Shown in pieces: positions 42,505 to 51,989 of a DNA stretch of 64,000 bases (position 1 is its first letter; each line of letters opens with the position of its first letter). The notes beneath the pieces were generated by a model. The model ran no database searches. It was not told the DNA's origin and was given only the letters and a program-made list of their open reading frames with translations. The translations under genes were made by a program, and so were the position numbers. The DNA comes from Calothrix sp. PCC 6303. Its GTDB lineage: Bacteria > Cyanobacteriota > Cyanobacteriia > Cyanobacteriales > Nostocaceae. Location of the stretch: NCBI RefSeq assembly GCF_000317435.1, contig NC_019751.1:4898001-4962000 (forward strand), written 5' to 3'.

Positions 42505-43503
42505 ATGCCGCCTGAAATGCCTACGATTCTTGTAACAGGAGGGGCTGGATACATTGGTTCCCATACTGTACTTGCCCTCAAGCGGGCAGGTTATCAGGTT
42601 GTAATACTTGATAATCTTGTGTACGGGCATCGTGACTTAGTGGAGAAGGTTTTAGGGGTTGATCTGGTAGTCGGTGATACTAATGACCGTGTTCTTCTTG
42701 ATGACCTATTCGCTAGCCGTAATATTGCGGCAGTAATGCATTTTTCCGCATACGCATACGTAGGTGAATCAGTAACCAATCCCGCAAAATATTACCGCAA
42801 TAACGTTATCGGCACTATTACCCTTTTAGAGGCGATGTTAGATGCTTCTATTAAGAATTTTGTATTTTCATCAACTTGTGCAACATATGGAGTACCAAGC
42901 ATAGTTCCTATCCCCGAAGATCATCCACAAAACCCCATCAATCCCTATGGAGCGACAAAATTGATGGTTGAGCGGATCCTGGCAGACTTTGATGGGGCAT
43001 ATAATTTTAAATCGGTACGTTTCCGTTACTTTAACGCGGCTGGAGCCGACCCTAGCGGCTTGTTAGGGGAAGATCATAACCCAGAAACCCATTTGATTCC
43101 TTTGGTGCTACAAACAGCCTTAGGGAAGCGGGAATCGGTATCAATTTTTGGGACTGATTATCCCACTGATGATGGTACATGTGTGCGGGATTACATTCAT
43201 GTGAACGATTTGGCAGATGCTCATGTTCTTGGCTTAGAATATCTGCTCAAAGGTGGCGATAGTGCGATATTTAATTTAGGTAATGGCAATGGTTTTTCAG
43301 TCCGTGAAGTAATTGATACCGCAAGACAAGTCACGGGAAAACCTATAGCGGTGGTAGAATGCGATCGCCGTGCTGGAGATCCCCCTGCCCTGATTGGCAG
43401 CGGCGATAAAGCTAGGCAAATTTTAGGCTGGGAACCAAAATATTCATCCCTAAAAGACATCATTACCCACGCTTGGCAATGGCACCAACAAAGGCATAAG
43501 TAG
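42505..43503 (+). CDS. galE: UDP-glucose 4-epimerase
   Basis: A 332-aa extended SDR enzyme interconverting UDP-glucose and UDP-galactose for exopolysaccharide and glycolipid synthesis. NAD-binding TGGAGYIGSH at 11-20, catalytic S/T in FSSTCATYG (121-129), and Y148/K152 in YGATK. FRYFNAAGADP and VRDYIHVNDLADAH are family signatures. GAGG lies 10 bp before the ATG. The length is typical. A G-rich heptamer repeat follows the stop. Confidence 0.94.
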   Translation: MPPEMPTILVTGGAGYIGSHTVLALKRAGYQVVILDNLVYGHRDLVEKVLGVDLVVGDTNDRVLLDDLFASRNIAAVMHFSAYAYVGESVTNPAKYYRNNVIGTITLLEAMLDASIKNFVFSSTCATYGVPSIVPIPEDHPQNPINPYGATKLMVERILADFDGAYNFKSVRFRYFNAAGADPSGLLGEDHNPETHLIPLVLQTALGKRESVSIFGTDYPTDDGTCVRDYIHVNDLADAHVLGLEYLLKGGDSAIFNLGNGNGFSVREVIDTARQVTGKPIAVVECDRRAGDPPALIGSGDKARQILGWEPKYSSLKDIITHAWQWHQQRHK

Positions 43504-43551
43504 GGAGCAGGGGGCAGGGAGCAGGGAGCAGGGGGGCAGGGGAGTGTCAAA
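43501..43551. repeat. GGGAGCA heptamer repeat after galE
   Basis: GGGAGCA/GGGGGCA-type repeats, related to the larger array at 62041-62157. Located between the convergent galE and signal-anchored protein genes. Confidence 0.65.
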
Positions 43552-43559
43552 GCTGCCTC

Positions 43560-44198
43560 CTAACTCCGCTTGATGTTGTTGAATACCGCCAGCAAAATAC
43601 CTAAACTAGCAGCACCAGCAACACTAGCAATAATTATTGCCCACGGCAGGGAAGTCTCTTCCTTGTTTGCACTTACCGAATCGTTGAACGGAATTTTCTC
43701 TGCTTGAGTAACTAGCGAACTTGTTGGCTGCGGTACTGCAATTCCTCCTGCAACAGTTACATCGAACTTTAATTTAAATGGTTGAAAATTTCCCTCAGAT
43801 TTGGGTTTTCCGCTAAGTTCTAAATAGTACGCTCCTGCTTGGGGAAATTTAACATCAGCACTGGGTATATTTTGATACTTATCTACATTCAAGGGTTGTA
43901 AACTGGGTTGAAGTAATGGGGCATCTCCAGTTTTGTAGGGTTGACTGTAAACATTAAGTTGACAATTACATTCACTTAGGGGAACTAGTTTCCCTCCCTT
44001 CCTTGTCATTGCTAACCAGACTTTGGAAACTTCTCCCGCGCGGGGACTATCGTTTGGTTCAATATGAAGTGTCGCACCAATATCTACCGCAATTTTGACT
44101 TTGTGGGCAAAAGTAGGAGATGTATGAAGTACAAATAAACTAAATAAACTACAAGAAGCAATTAAAAAAGATATAGGTTTTAGGCAATATTTATTCAT
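43560..44198 (-). CDS. Signal-peptide protein with C-terminal membrane anchor
   Basis: A 212-aa protein. A signal peptide (~1-31, ending TFA-H) begins the mature part with HKVKIAVDIG. The middle (~35-150) looks like a beta-sandwich (KVWLAMTRKGGKLVPLSECNCQLNVY), and a C-terminal helix (WAIIIASVAGAASLGILLAVF) is followed by KRS. This layout, a His at the mature N-terminus plus a sandwich plus a helix, recalls periplasmic copper-handling proteins (PcoC/YcnJ style), but the full motif is not clear. Function left open. Confidence 0.7.
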   Translation of the reverse strand: MNKYCLKPISFLIASCSLFSLFVLHTSPTFAHKVKIAVDIGATLHIEPNDSPRAGEVSKVWLAMTRKGGKLVPLSECNCQLNVYSQPYKTGDAPLLQPSLQPLNVDKYQNIPSADVKFPQAGAYYLELSGKPKSEGNFQPFKLKFDVTVAGGIAVPQPTSSLVTQAEKIPFNDSVSANKEETSLPWAIIIASVAGAASLGILLAVFNNIKRS

Positions 44199-44324
44199 TT
44201 CAACCTCGTCTATTTTGACAACACAAAATTTCCGTTAGCCCTTACCCTGGAAGGGTAGGTGTGTACACCGTAGGCTAGCGGAGGGGTTGGGGTTGTATTT
44301 CACTCAATTGGAAAATGCTGTAAT

Positions 44325-45776
44325 TCACCAATTTCGCTCACGACGAAACTGAAAAAGGGTTTCTAAAAACTCTTGCCAACGCGGACTATTTTCTAATCTC
44401 AACTGTTGCCAATTATTAGCCATTATTGCAAAAATTTCAGCAAAACTAGGTTGAATAGGTGCTAAGTTTTGCAAGGAACTAACTTTGATTTTTTTGTGAA
44501 TTGCTAAAGTCACAATATTAATTAACTCCGTAGCATTTTTGCCAATTATATTAGCCCCTAATATTGTTCCATCTTGTAATATAACTAGCTTACAGATTCC
44601 TGTTGTTTCGTCACTAATTTGGGCTGAAACTAAAGTTTTAAAATATTGCTTCAATATCAAAATTTGGCTTGAATCATATCGATTAATTGCTTGAGCTTCG
44701 GTTAAGCCAACTTGGGCTAAATTAGGATTAGTTAAAATCCCCCAAGGAATAGACTCATAATTGACTTGCAAGTGCTTAAAAAATAAGGCGTTATTAACTG
44801 CAATCTGAGCTTCGTAATTAGCAATATTATTTAAGGCATAACCGCCAATCACGTCTCCGCAGGCATAGATTTTGTGATGGGTAGTTTGTAATTTTCTGTT
44901 GACTAATAGGCGATTTTTGTGCCATTTAACTCCAACTTCTGCTAAATTTAATGATTCAATATTTGGCTGTTGTCCACTAACAATTACAATTTCATCAGTT
45001 TCAATAGCTTTGTCTCCCACCTGTAGCCATTTTTTTCCGTCAATTAGTCTAACTTGAGTAACTTCAGAGTCAGTTAAAACACGTATTCCTGACGCTTCCA
45101 ATTGTGTTTGTAGTTGGAAAGCAATTTCTTCGTCAATAAATGGAATAATTGTCGCTTGTTGCACGACTAAAGTGACATTGAAGCCAAAATTTTGCAGAAT
45201 TTGTGTTAATTCTATGCTTTGAGGAACACCTCCAATAATTACCCAATCTTGGGGGGGTGTGACAACATTTAAAGCCTGCCAAAAATTTCCTAGTGTAAGA
45301 AAGCCAGTTTTGGATAATCCTTCAATTTCTGGAATTGTGGCGATTGAACCATTCGCAAGTAAATAGTTACGTCCTATGAGTTGACGATTATTAACTACAA
45401 AAGCTAAGTTAGGTTCAGCTTGAAACTTTCCGTCACCGTAAATAATATCAACACCTTTGGCGCTCAAAACAGCAGGTGCGTCAATTTTCCCTAAATGGGA
45501 CTCTATTTGTAAAATCTGCTGGATTAAAGCCTGCCATTGTAGGGTATGCTCATATTTATTTTGCGTCTCTAGATGACTATCATAAATACCAAATTTGTTG
45601 CTATTTTTGAGCTTTTGCAAACTATTAGTAATTTCAATTAAAGCATCAATACAAATAGATTCAGGATTGGTACTAGGTTCAACCAGGGCAGCTTTAGCAC
45701 CGTATTGACTTGCTTTCAAAGCAGCATAACGTCCAGCCGCAGTACCACCAATAATTACAATATCGTATTCAATCAC
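44325..45776 (-). CDS. Lipoamide-dehydrogenase-like flavoprotein without the redox disulfide
   Basis: A 483-aa protein with FAD-binding VIIGGTAAGRYAA at ~7-19, a second nucleotide site near VIIGGVPQSIEL, an ATG/GD-type FAD motif IYACGDVIGG, and the C-terminal interface domain. The usual CxxxxC is absent: only C42 (ESICIDAL) lies in that position. The C-terminal catalytic HxxxxE site is changed to QPSFAE. It therefore cannot work as a normal disulfide reductase; it may be an NAD(P)H oxidase-like or structural flavoprotein. It lies 49 bp downstream of cobD. Confidence 0.8.
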   Translation of the reverse strand: MIEYDIVIIGGTAAGRYAALKASQYGAKAALVEPSTNPESICIDALIEITNSLQKLKNSNKFGIYDSHLETQNKYEHTLQWQALIQQILQIESHLGKIDAPAVLSAKGVDIIYGDGKFQAEPNLAFVVNNRQLIGRNYLLANGSIATIPEIEGLSKTGFLTLGNFWQALNVVTPPQDWVIIGGVPQSIELTQILQNFGFNVTLVVQQATIIPFIDEEIAFQLQTQLEASGIRVLTDSEVTQVRLIDGKKWLQVGDKAIETDEIVIVSGQQPNIESLNLAEVGVKWHKNRLLVNRKLQTTHHKIYACGDVIGGYALNNIANYEAQIAVNNALFFKHLQVNYESIPWGILTNPNLAQVGLTEAQAINRYDSSQILILKQYFKTLVSAQISDETTGICKLVILQDGTILGANIIGKNATELINIVTLAIHKKIKVSSLQNLAPIQPSFAEIFAIMANNWQQLRLENSPRWQEFLETLFQFRRERNW

Positions 45777-45825
45777 AAAATCATTTATCAGTTATCAGTT
45801 AGAAGCGAGACTTTAATTTAAGGTT

Positions 45826-46944
45826 TTAATTTGAGACTTTCAACTCATGTTTGAGTGCTGTTAACAAACGCTGATTTTCGGCAGATGTGCGAACTGCAAT
45901 TCGGAAGAAAGCATTACCTAGTTCTGGAAAACTCATGCAATCCCTGATTAAAATTTGGTGGTTTTGAAGCAGTTTTTGCTGTAGTTCTAAACTAGATTGC
46001 TTTGTCTTAACTAGTAAGTAATTTGCGTTACCTGGGAAGGGTTTGAAGCTAGCGATTTGAGATAAACCAGCAAAAAGTTCATTTCTAGCGTCTGGTAGCC
46101 ATTGCCAGGTCTTTAGTTGGAATTCTGTATCTGCTATTCCAGCAACAGCAGCGACTGCTGCGAGGGTATTTACAGACCAGGGGTCTCGCCAAGATTGCCA
46201 GCGTCGTAATCTTTCGGGATGAGCGATCGCATAACCAAACCGTAGCCCAGGAATAGCATAAAACTTGGTGAGCGATCGCAAAATCACTAAATTGGGAAAT
46301 TCTTCTACCAAACCCATCAGGCTTTGTTCTAGATGTGGAGGCAGAAAATCCATAAACGCTTCATCGACGATTACCAATTTAAAGCGTTCTAAACAACATG
46401 CGATCGCTTCACGCGATATTAAGAATCCTGTCGGGTTATGAGGATTATTTAAAATCAACCCAGAATCGGGATTTATTTTCGTAAAATCAAGAATCCCTGA
46501 CAAATCAGTAATAATTCGTGCCTCGAAACCCGTTGATTCTTGATTCCCCACCTCTGGTTCTCTAACCAAAGACCAAGATAAAACATTACTCCCATAAGCA
46601 GCTAAAGCGCGGGAATAGTCACCGAAGGCTGGAGTCATCAAAACAGTTGCCGAGAGTTCTGCCAATTCCCTTGCAGCTAATGTCAGCAACTCTGCCGAAC
46701 CATTTCCCGGCAGAATCCATTCTGGAGGAACTTGATGAAAGCGACTGAGAGCAAGTCTCAGTTCGCTATAGTTGGGGTCTGGATAATGGCAAATATCATG
46801 CAAATGGGAGCAAATAGCATTCAAAACACTACTTGGTGGACCCAATGGACTAATACTTGCCGAGAAATCCAGAACGGCACTAGGAGCACAACCAGCTAGC
46901 GCTGATGCCCACACTATATTGCCTCCATGTGCTTGGTTCCCCAT
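45826..46944 (-). CDS. cobD: Threonine-phosphate decarboxylase (CobD-type aminotransferase-fold)
   Basis: A 372-aa PLP enzyme of the class-II aminotransferase family. Start HGGNIVWA and LDFSASISPLGPP are typical for CobD, which makes (R)-1-amino-2-propanol phosphate for the cobalamin nucleotide loop. The PLP lysine is K227 in SLTKFYAIPGLRFGYA; NNPHNPTG is the substrate/PLP-loop motif. Histidinol-phosphate aminotransferase is the closest alternative, but the N-terminus argues for CobD. It follows the HU gene after 29 bp on the same strand. No cobalamin riboswitch is apparent. Confidence 0.85.
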   Translation of the reverse strand: MGNQAHGGNIVWASALAGCAPSAVLDFSASISPLGPPSSVLNAICSHLHDICHYPDPNYSELRLALSRFHQVPPEWILPGNGSAELLTLAARELAELSATVLMTPAFGDYSRALAAYGSNVLSWSLVREPEVGNQESTGFEARIITDLSGILDFTKINPDSGLILNNPHNPTGFLISREAIACCLERFKLVIVDEAFMDFLPPHLEQSLMGLVEEFPNLVILRSLTKFYAIPGLRFGYAIAHPERLRRWQSWRDPWSVNTLAAVAAVAGIADTEFQLKTWQWLPDARNELFAGLSQIASFKPFPGNANYLLVKTKQSSLELQQKLLQNHQILIRDCMSFPELGNAFFRIAVRTSAENQRLLTALKHELKVSN

Positions 46945-46973
46945 CTCGGTTACGTTTAGTAATTTAAAACAAA

Positions 46974-47258
46974 CTAGGCTTTTGGGGGTGCTACGCGCTC
47001 TCTAAACATCTTACCCGCCGAGAAAGCTGGAACCTTAGTAGCAGGAATTTCCATCTTCTCATTGGTTTTTGGATTACGTCCCTCGCGGGCTTTGCGCTCC
47101 CGTGACTCAAAAGAGCCAAAACCAACTAATGTCACCTTATCACCCGAAGATACTGCTTCGATGATGCTTTCTAGAGCTGCTGTTAAAACTGCGTCAGCTT
47201 GTTTTTTAGTCACACTAGCCTTTTCTGCTACTGCATCAACTAATTCACCTTTATTCAT
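46974..47258 (-). CDS. hup: HU-family DNA-binding protein
   Basis: A 94-aa histone-like protein. MNKGELVDAVAEKASVTKKQAD, LVGFGSFESRERKAREGRNP and the end AFSAGKMFRERV (all in short blocks) are the standard HU fold with the DNA-gripping beta arm. It bends DNA and shapes the nucleoid, and in heterocyst formers is needed for differentiation. AAGGAG lies just before the ATG. A long upstream spacer suggests elaborate control. cobD starts 29 bp downstream. Confidence 0.95.
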   Translation of the reverse strand: MNKGELVDAVAEKASVTKKQADAVLTAALESIIEAVSSGDKVTLVGFGSFESRERKAREGRNPKTNEKMEIPATKVPAFSAGKMFRERVAPPKA

Positions 47259-48028
47259 TTAAAACTCCTTGATGTTTTTTGGGATTTTGACAACGGATGC
47301 ATATTGAAACATCCTCACTGAAATCTATGCCTAGGGATTGAAAAAGCCCCCTTTGAGAGTATATATGCTTAAAAACGCTACAACTACTATCGGCTCGACT
47401 TTTCAATGAATCATTCTAATGTCTATCTGACAGAAGTGAACACATGAAACCATTAATTTATATGGATTTCGGGTTTTTTTCTACCGAAAGATAGATCCTT
47501 TTGCCAAAAATTGTCCAAATAGTAGGAAAAAATACTTAGTGAAAACCCTGATTTCACAAAAAACAAAGGATTTCTCTGTATCTATATGTGAAGTTTTGTA
47601 AACAAATCTTTTCGATATTCACAGTTCTTAAGTAGCCATCATGAACTGACGTACATCAGAACGAATGAAAAATTCATTAATCCCCCTTGCTCCCTGCACC
47701 CTGCCCCCCGCTTTTTTAAGTCAGGTGGGTGGGAAAAATTATCGTTGTGGGGAGTAACTAGCAAAAAGAGGCAGGGCGCACGCTGTTGACTTTGTGCTTT
47801 TTTAAAGGTTGAATTTTCACTCAACATCTTTGCTCTAACTCGTTCCTTGTCTCCGGCAAGGAATGCATGTCCTTTCGCTCTGCCTCCAGTGCAGATAAGA
47901 GGCAGAGCCTTAAAGTCAGGGTTCACAGGCTCTACCGAGGAAACAGTCAATTTGGTATCGATAAAACCCTAGGGGTATACCTTGCTTATCCACTGCTGAG
48001 TAATGTAGTATACTTATTTACCTACGTA
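47259..48028. other. Gene-free spacer (770 bp) with hairpin repeats
   Basis: Upstream of HU and of the barrel gene's 3' end. It carries a C-rich heptamer stretch (~47683-47715) and two neighbouring hairpins (47841-47908). A 103-aa minus-strand frame crosses these repeats and is not credible. HU promoter elements should be in the right-hand flank of the HU start. Confidence 0.6.
47842..47908. repeat. Twin hairpin repeat (TTCCTTG / GCTCTGCCTC)
   Basis: Hairpin 1 has arms TTCCTTG (47843-47849) and CAAGGAA (47857-47863). Hairpin 2 has perfect 10-bp arms GCTCTGCCTC (47877-47886) and GAGGCAGAGC (47899-47908). From general knowledge, GAGGCAGAGC-type hairpin pairs are a widespread dispersed repeat in filamentous cyanobacteria. 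Confidence 0.7.
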
Positions 48029-49087
48029 CTAAAAATGGTAAGATACACCTAAAGAAAGCACAGGATAAATACTTAGCTGTTCTAAATCATCTTCAAGTTC
48101 TTTTTTCTCAACTTGTAGATCCTGGACAATCTGCGATCGCAAACTCTCATTAACGATATTTGCGTCTAAATCAACTTTTGGTGAACCTGTAAACATCACA
48201 CCCAAATTTACCGAAAACCCCCAACGTTTACCAGGTTTAACCGCGTTTCCCCAACCAATTCCCAAATATGGTGCTACGTTATTAGGAAACGAAACTTTCC
48301 CTTTCACAGAAGAAATATCTTGATTGGTATATTGATTTCCATTATACTCAAACACAGTGTTATCTCTAATTCGGGCTTTACCCTCTACGTTGTTATCATT
48401 AAAAACTAATCCACCAGTAACACGAAAACCAGAGTTTTTGAAAGGATGATAATCAACTACAGTTGAAACATTCAAAAGATTCAAATTAGCATCATATTCA
48501 ACTTCATTTTCTCGTTTTCGATACCCACCAACATCCAGAGATATGGTATTCACGCCAACTCTCCCATTCAAATTGGGAGTTAAGGATTTAGTTATAGAGG
48601 CACCTACACCCAGGGTACCAATTTCTGGAGTAATAGCCCAACCACTATTTTGTTGAGAAACTTGTGCAGCTTCCTCTGGCTTGTTTTCTGAAGTATTTGG
48701 CTCTGCTGGTTGTTCGGAGCCAGGAGTTTGTGAACAGCGAGAGTTATAGGGGTAAGATTTGCAAAATTTATCCAAATCAATTGGCTTACTTGCTAATTGT
48801 TTTTCTGGTTGTAAATCAGCTGCACTATGGGAGATGTTTTCAAATTTATCAACTATTTGAGCTTCTTTTTGCTGTGGTGAAAATGATTCAGTAGCTATTA
48901 CTTCTGGGACACTTACTCTGATTTTTGAAATGACATTAGGATCAGATAATTTTGCTTCCTCTGTTCCTAAATGGTCATTATCTAAAGTTACTTCTGTCGC
49001 TAATGCCTGTTTAGTCAAACCATCTGAGATTACGCTGATAGTGGTTAATCCTAACAATGAGAAACCCAAATAAAAACTTTTAGCCAT
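48029..49087 (-). CDS. Outer-membrane beta-barrel-type protein
   Basis: The likely start is MAKSFYLGF at 49087 (353 aa); the frame opens 4 codons earlier. A signal peptide ends near ALA-T, a ~110-residue low-complexity linker follows (PGSEQPAEPNTSENKPEE region), then ~200 residues of alternating strands (NGRVGVNTISLDVGGY, FRVTGGLVFNDNNVEGKA, WGFSVNLGVMFTGSPKVDL). It ends in YHF, a terminal aromatic typical for BamA-inserted barrels. The EKKELEDDLEQLSIYPVLSLGVSYHF end matches a common bacterial outer-membrane family. Probably a small barrel with an unknown ligand. Confidence 0.78.
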   Translation of the reverse strand: MAKSFYLGFSLLGLTTISVISDGLTKQALATEVTLDNDHLGTEEAKLSDPNVISKIRVSVPEVIATESFSPQQKEAQIVDKFENISHSAADLQPEKQLASKPIDLDKFCKSYPYNSRCSQTPGSEQPAEPNTSENKPEEAAQVSQQNSGWAITPEIGTLGVGASITKSLTPNLNGRVGVNTISLDVGGYRKRENEVEYDANLNLLNVSTVVDYHPFKNSGFRVTGGLVFNDNNVEGKARIRDNTVFEYNGNQYTNQDISSVKGKVSFPNNVAPYLGIGWGNAVKPGKRWGFSVNLGVMFTGSPKVDLDANIVNESLRSQIVQDLQVEKKELEDDLEQLSIYPVLSLGVSYHF

Positions 49088-49099
49088 TTTAATCCTCAC

Positions 49100-49416
49100 A
49101 CAGTATACACACTACATCTGTGATAGATTACCCTAAATTTTTTACTTCTGGTTAATGTATAAACAATAACTAGTATAAATAGTAATTACTTGCTTTGAAT
49201 ATACCACATTGTAAAATTAGGCACTAAATCAGATTGACTCTTCAATAAATCTTCATAAATTAGTTAGTGACTGAGCAAAAGTAATTCATCATATATCCCC
49301 CTCAGTGTCTTTGGATCTGAGTTGTTGACTGAAAATAATGGTACACAGAGTTACATGCTTACTCATTGTTTTTTTATGCCAAGTACTCGCGTCTCGTTTC
49401 CCTTCCCCTCACAAAA
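49100..49416. other. Gene-free spacer (317 bp)
   Basis: The promoter region of the barrel protein gene and 3' flank of the DUF3616-like gene. Only a short low-quality frame overlaps it. Nothing else recognised. Confidence 0.45.
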
Positions 49417-50487
49417 TCAGTGATGAAACTGAAACACATCTGCTGTCATACCACCATCACCAACCAATCGCACAGCAGCAGGTGAATCATAAACTACTAA
49501 AAGCTCGTCAGCACCTGTAGTTTGTTGAAATAGTGTTATTCCTTCAGCATGTTCTTCTCCGTCACCAAAGGGTATATTCATGATTAATTCAGGTTTGCTT
49601 AAGGTATCTGCTGATAAGTTTCTCCAGTTATCTAAACGATAAACCCGCACTGGTCCATCTAAATCCATTGTTGGTCCGGCTAAAATCAATAAGCTTTCTC
49701 CATCAACACAAATATCTCTAATTCCTAATCCATTTAAAAATACAAAATGCTTTTGATACAGTTGATTATTTTCGCCAATTGGATTTAATTTCAGCAATTC
49801 TGAATTAGTATTTGTCAGTTCCAACTCGATAATTATTGCCCAACCGCGTAACACAGGTCCCCGTAAACCCAAGAAAACCCTATTTTCACAAACTACTATT
49901 CCTTCAATATCAAAACCATTATCTTTGCTGGGAATTTGGCTTTTAATAAAACTGCCTAAATGGGGGTCTGTAAGTAAAGCATCTACAAGTGTATTTCCTT
50001 TGGGAGATAGTTCTAGTTTCGCAGCACTCAGTTGAATATTTGGATCTTGAGGATGGGGACAAGATTTGTATAGTTGACCGTCAATTAATGGTATTTTTCC
50101 TAAAATATAGCGATTTGCCTCAAATTCAATCTTGGATAATCTTTGAATATTTTTTGTATCGCTAGCATCGTCTTTAACTTTTTTGCGTTTCCAACTATGG
50201 GAACCGACAAACCATAGATAATTATCAATATATGCTAAACCTTCAATATCAATTTCCTCGTCTTCTGGTGCGGGTAATGAGATATAGTTACCAACTTGAT
50301 AATGTTGATGTTGCCCGAAGGTTTTATCATCAATTAAAGATAAGCGCTCAATGGTTGAAGTTTCGTCAGAACCAAGCCATAGATATTTATTATCAGTGAG
50401 GAGAATAGCGGAGAGATTTTGACGATACTCTCCGTAAAAGCTAGAGAAATCTAATAATACTTGCTTAACTAAATTTGTGCTTAACAT
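49417..50487 (-). CDS. DUF3616-like beta-propeller-type protein
   Basis: A 356-aa protein rich in short strands with repeated motifs: LSAILLTDNKYLWLGSDE, IDIEGLAYIDNYLWFVGSH, FDIEGIVVCENRVFLGLRGP, EHAEGITLF and DELLVVYDSP. The (F/I)DIEG repeats fit the DUF3616 family. There is no signal peptide, so it is probably cytoplasmic. Function unknown. It stands alone, with 513 bp of non-coding DNA upstream. Confidence 0.78.
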   Translation of the reverse strand: MLSTNLVKQVLLDFSSFYGEYRQNLSAILLTDNKYLWLGSDETSTIERLSLIDDKTFGQHQHYQVGNYISLPAPEDEEIDIEGLAYIDNYLWFVGSHSWKRKKVKDDASDTKNIQRLSKIEFEANRYILGKIPLIDGQLYKSCPHPQDPNIQLSAAKLELSPKGNTLVDALLTDPHLGSFIKSQIPSKDNGFDIEGIVVCENRVFLGLRGPVLRGWAIIIELELTNTNSELLKLNPIGENNQLYQKHFVFLNGLGIRDICVDGESLLILAGPTMDLDGPVRVYRLDNWRNLSADTLSKPELIMNIPFGDGEEHAEGITLFQQTTGADELLVVYDSPAAVRLVGDGGMTADVFQFHH

Positions 50488-51000
50488 TTTTCAGGATCTA
50501 GGTAGAGGTAAATATCTGCTAATTAAGTTAACACCGATTTAATTAGGTTGCAAATAACTAAATGATAATCCATGATTCATGGATATTTTCCAATTAAAAA
50601 ATAAGTAATGAATAATAAGTAAGTTTTGTAATGGGGATTGGTCATCCGCCGGAAGCCAACATGCCTGCCGTCCTTAAGCAGGGGAATTAAACGCTGAATG
50701 TTTGTTAAGTTGTCTTATTTGACTCTTGTGTAAATTATTTTTATCAGTAAATATATGTATGAAAAATTTTCCATAGCTTCTGATGACCAAATTGGTAATT
50801 TGTAATTGATCAAATTATGATGATAAGTAAAGATGTAATAAAAAAAATCAATGTATCACAGTTATATTCAAATAGTAAAATGATCTAATTAGAGAATCAT
50901 TAATTACTAAATTATTCATCAAAAATTTCTGTCTATCGATTTAATGATTCGATTGTTTTGACTAAATTCCAGTAAACCCTAATCTTGATACCTAAAACCC
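50488..51000. other. Gene-free spacer (513 bp)
   Basis: Divergent region. It contains a GC-rich patch (50643-50690) with a hairpin CCTGC/GCAGG around 50664-50683, unlike the AT-rich surroundings; the rest is AT-rich. No gene was recognised. Confidence 0.5.
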
Positions 51001-51969
51001 ATGACTCATACAGTAGAGACAGTCACTGAATCAGCAACATTAACCTTGGGTGAGTGTGCTTATCAGGCAATTCAGAAACATTTTCATAAAACTCTGAAGT
51101 GGGAGCCGATTGTTAAAAAAGATGAAGATCCTGAAGCTTTACACCAGATGCGTGTAGGGTTGCGTCGTTTACGCACATCTGTTTCTGGATTTAAGTTGGT
51201 GGTGAACCTGCCGAAGTCGGTAAGCGATCGCATAATCGGTAAAATAGCAAGAAATCTGGGAGAACTGAGAGATTTTGATGTTTTACAAGAGACTTTGGAG
51301 ACTAACTATCAACCGAATTTACCCGATACAGAAGCAAAATCCCTACAAAAGCTATTACATCAGCTGCAAAAGCACCGTGAAGATGCAGCAATCAAGGTGA
51401 AGGAAACTCTCAAAGGTTCACATTACAAATCACTAAAACATGACTTAAACCAGTGGCTCGAAGAACCAGCTTATCAATTATCGGCATCATTGCCAATTCA
51501 ATTGGTGACGGCAGATTTACTATCACCAGAATTAAGTCGCTTGTTGTTACATCCAGGTTTACTTGTGGGAACGAAAGTAGCTGACGATGCCAAGCAAACA
51601 GAGATTGAACAAGAAATTACTGCTAACTCCGAAGCACTCCATAGTTTGCGAAAACAAGCCAAACATCTACGTTACCAGATGGAGCTATTTGTAGAGCTTT
51701 ATGATGAAAATTATTCGACTTATTTAGCACAAATCAAACAAATTCAAGAGATTTTAGGAAATATTCAAGATAGTATGGTTTTGGAAGCATGGCTGGTTAA
51801 AGTATTTGGTTCACAAGTAAAGGCAAAATTCCCCAGCTTAACTCATTTATTGGCAAGTAATCGCTACCAGTTTTGGCAAGAGTGGCAAATTATTAAGCAA
51901 AATTTAATGCAATATCAAACCAGAAATGATTTACACTTACTAATTTTGCAGCCTTTAAATTCTAATTGA
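51001..51969 (+). CDS. CHAD-domain protein
   Basis: A 322-aa helical protein. Conserved-histidine motifs ALHQMRVGLRRLRTSV (N-terminal) and ALHSLRKQAKHLRYQMELF (C-terminal) define the CHAD fold, which binds inorganic polyphosphate on a basic surface. There is no CYTH/ThTTM domain in this chain. It is probably associated with polyphosphate granules. The next gene follows after 20 bp on the same strand. Confidence 0.9.
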   Translation: MTHTVETVTESATLTLGECAYQAIQKHFHKTLKWEPIVKKDEDPEALHQMRVGLRRLRTSVSGFKLVVNLPKSVSDRIIGKIARNLGELRDFDVLQETLETNYQPNLPDTEAKSLQKLLHQLQKHREDAAIKVKETLKGSHYKSLKHDLNQWLEEPAYQLSASLPIQLVTADLLSPELSRLLLHPGLLVGTKVADDAKQTEIEQEITANSEALHSLRKQAKHLRYQMELFVELYDENYSTYLAQIKQIQEILGNIQDSMVLEAWLVKVFGSQVKAKFPSLTHLLASNRYQFWQEWQIIKQNLMQYQTRNDLHLLILQPLNSN

Positions 51970-51989
51970 TAGATTAAGTCTCATTTGAT

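Noticed and set aside
45777-46973. Cobalamin riboswitch near cobD
   Set aside because: The 29-bp gap before cobD is too short, and no B12-box-like sequence was seen upstream of HU.
47639-47950. 103-aa minus-strand ORF
   Set aside because: It crosses hairpin and heptamer repeats, has no conserved pattern and no ribosome site.
49338-49520. 60-aa plus-strand ORF
   Set aside because: It overlaps the end of the DUF3616-like gene antisense and has no supporting feature.
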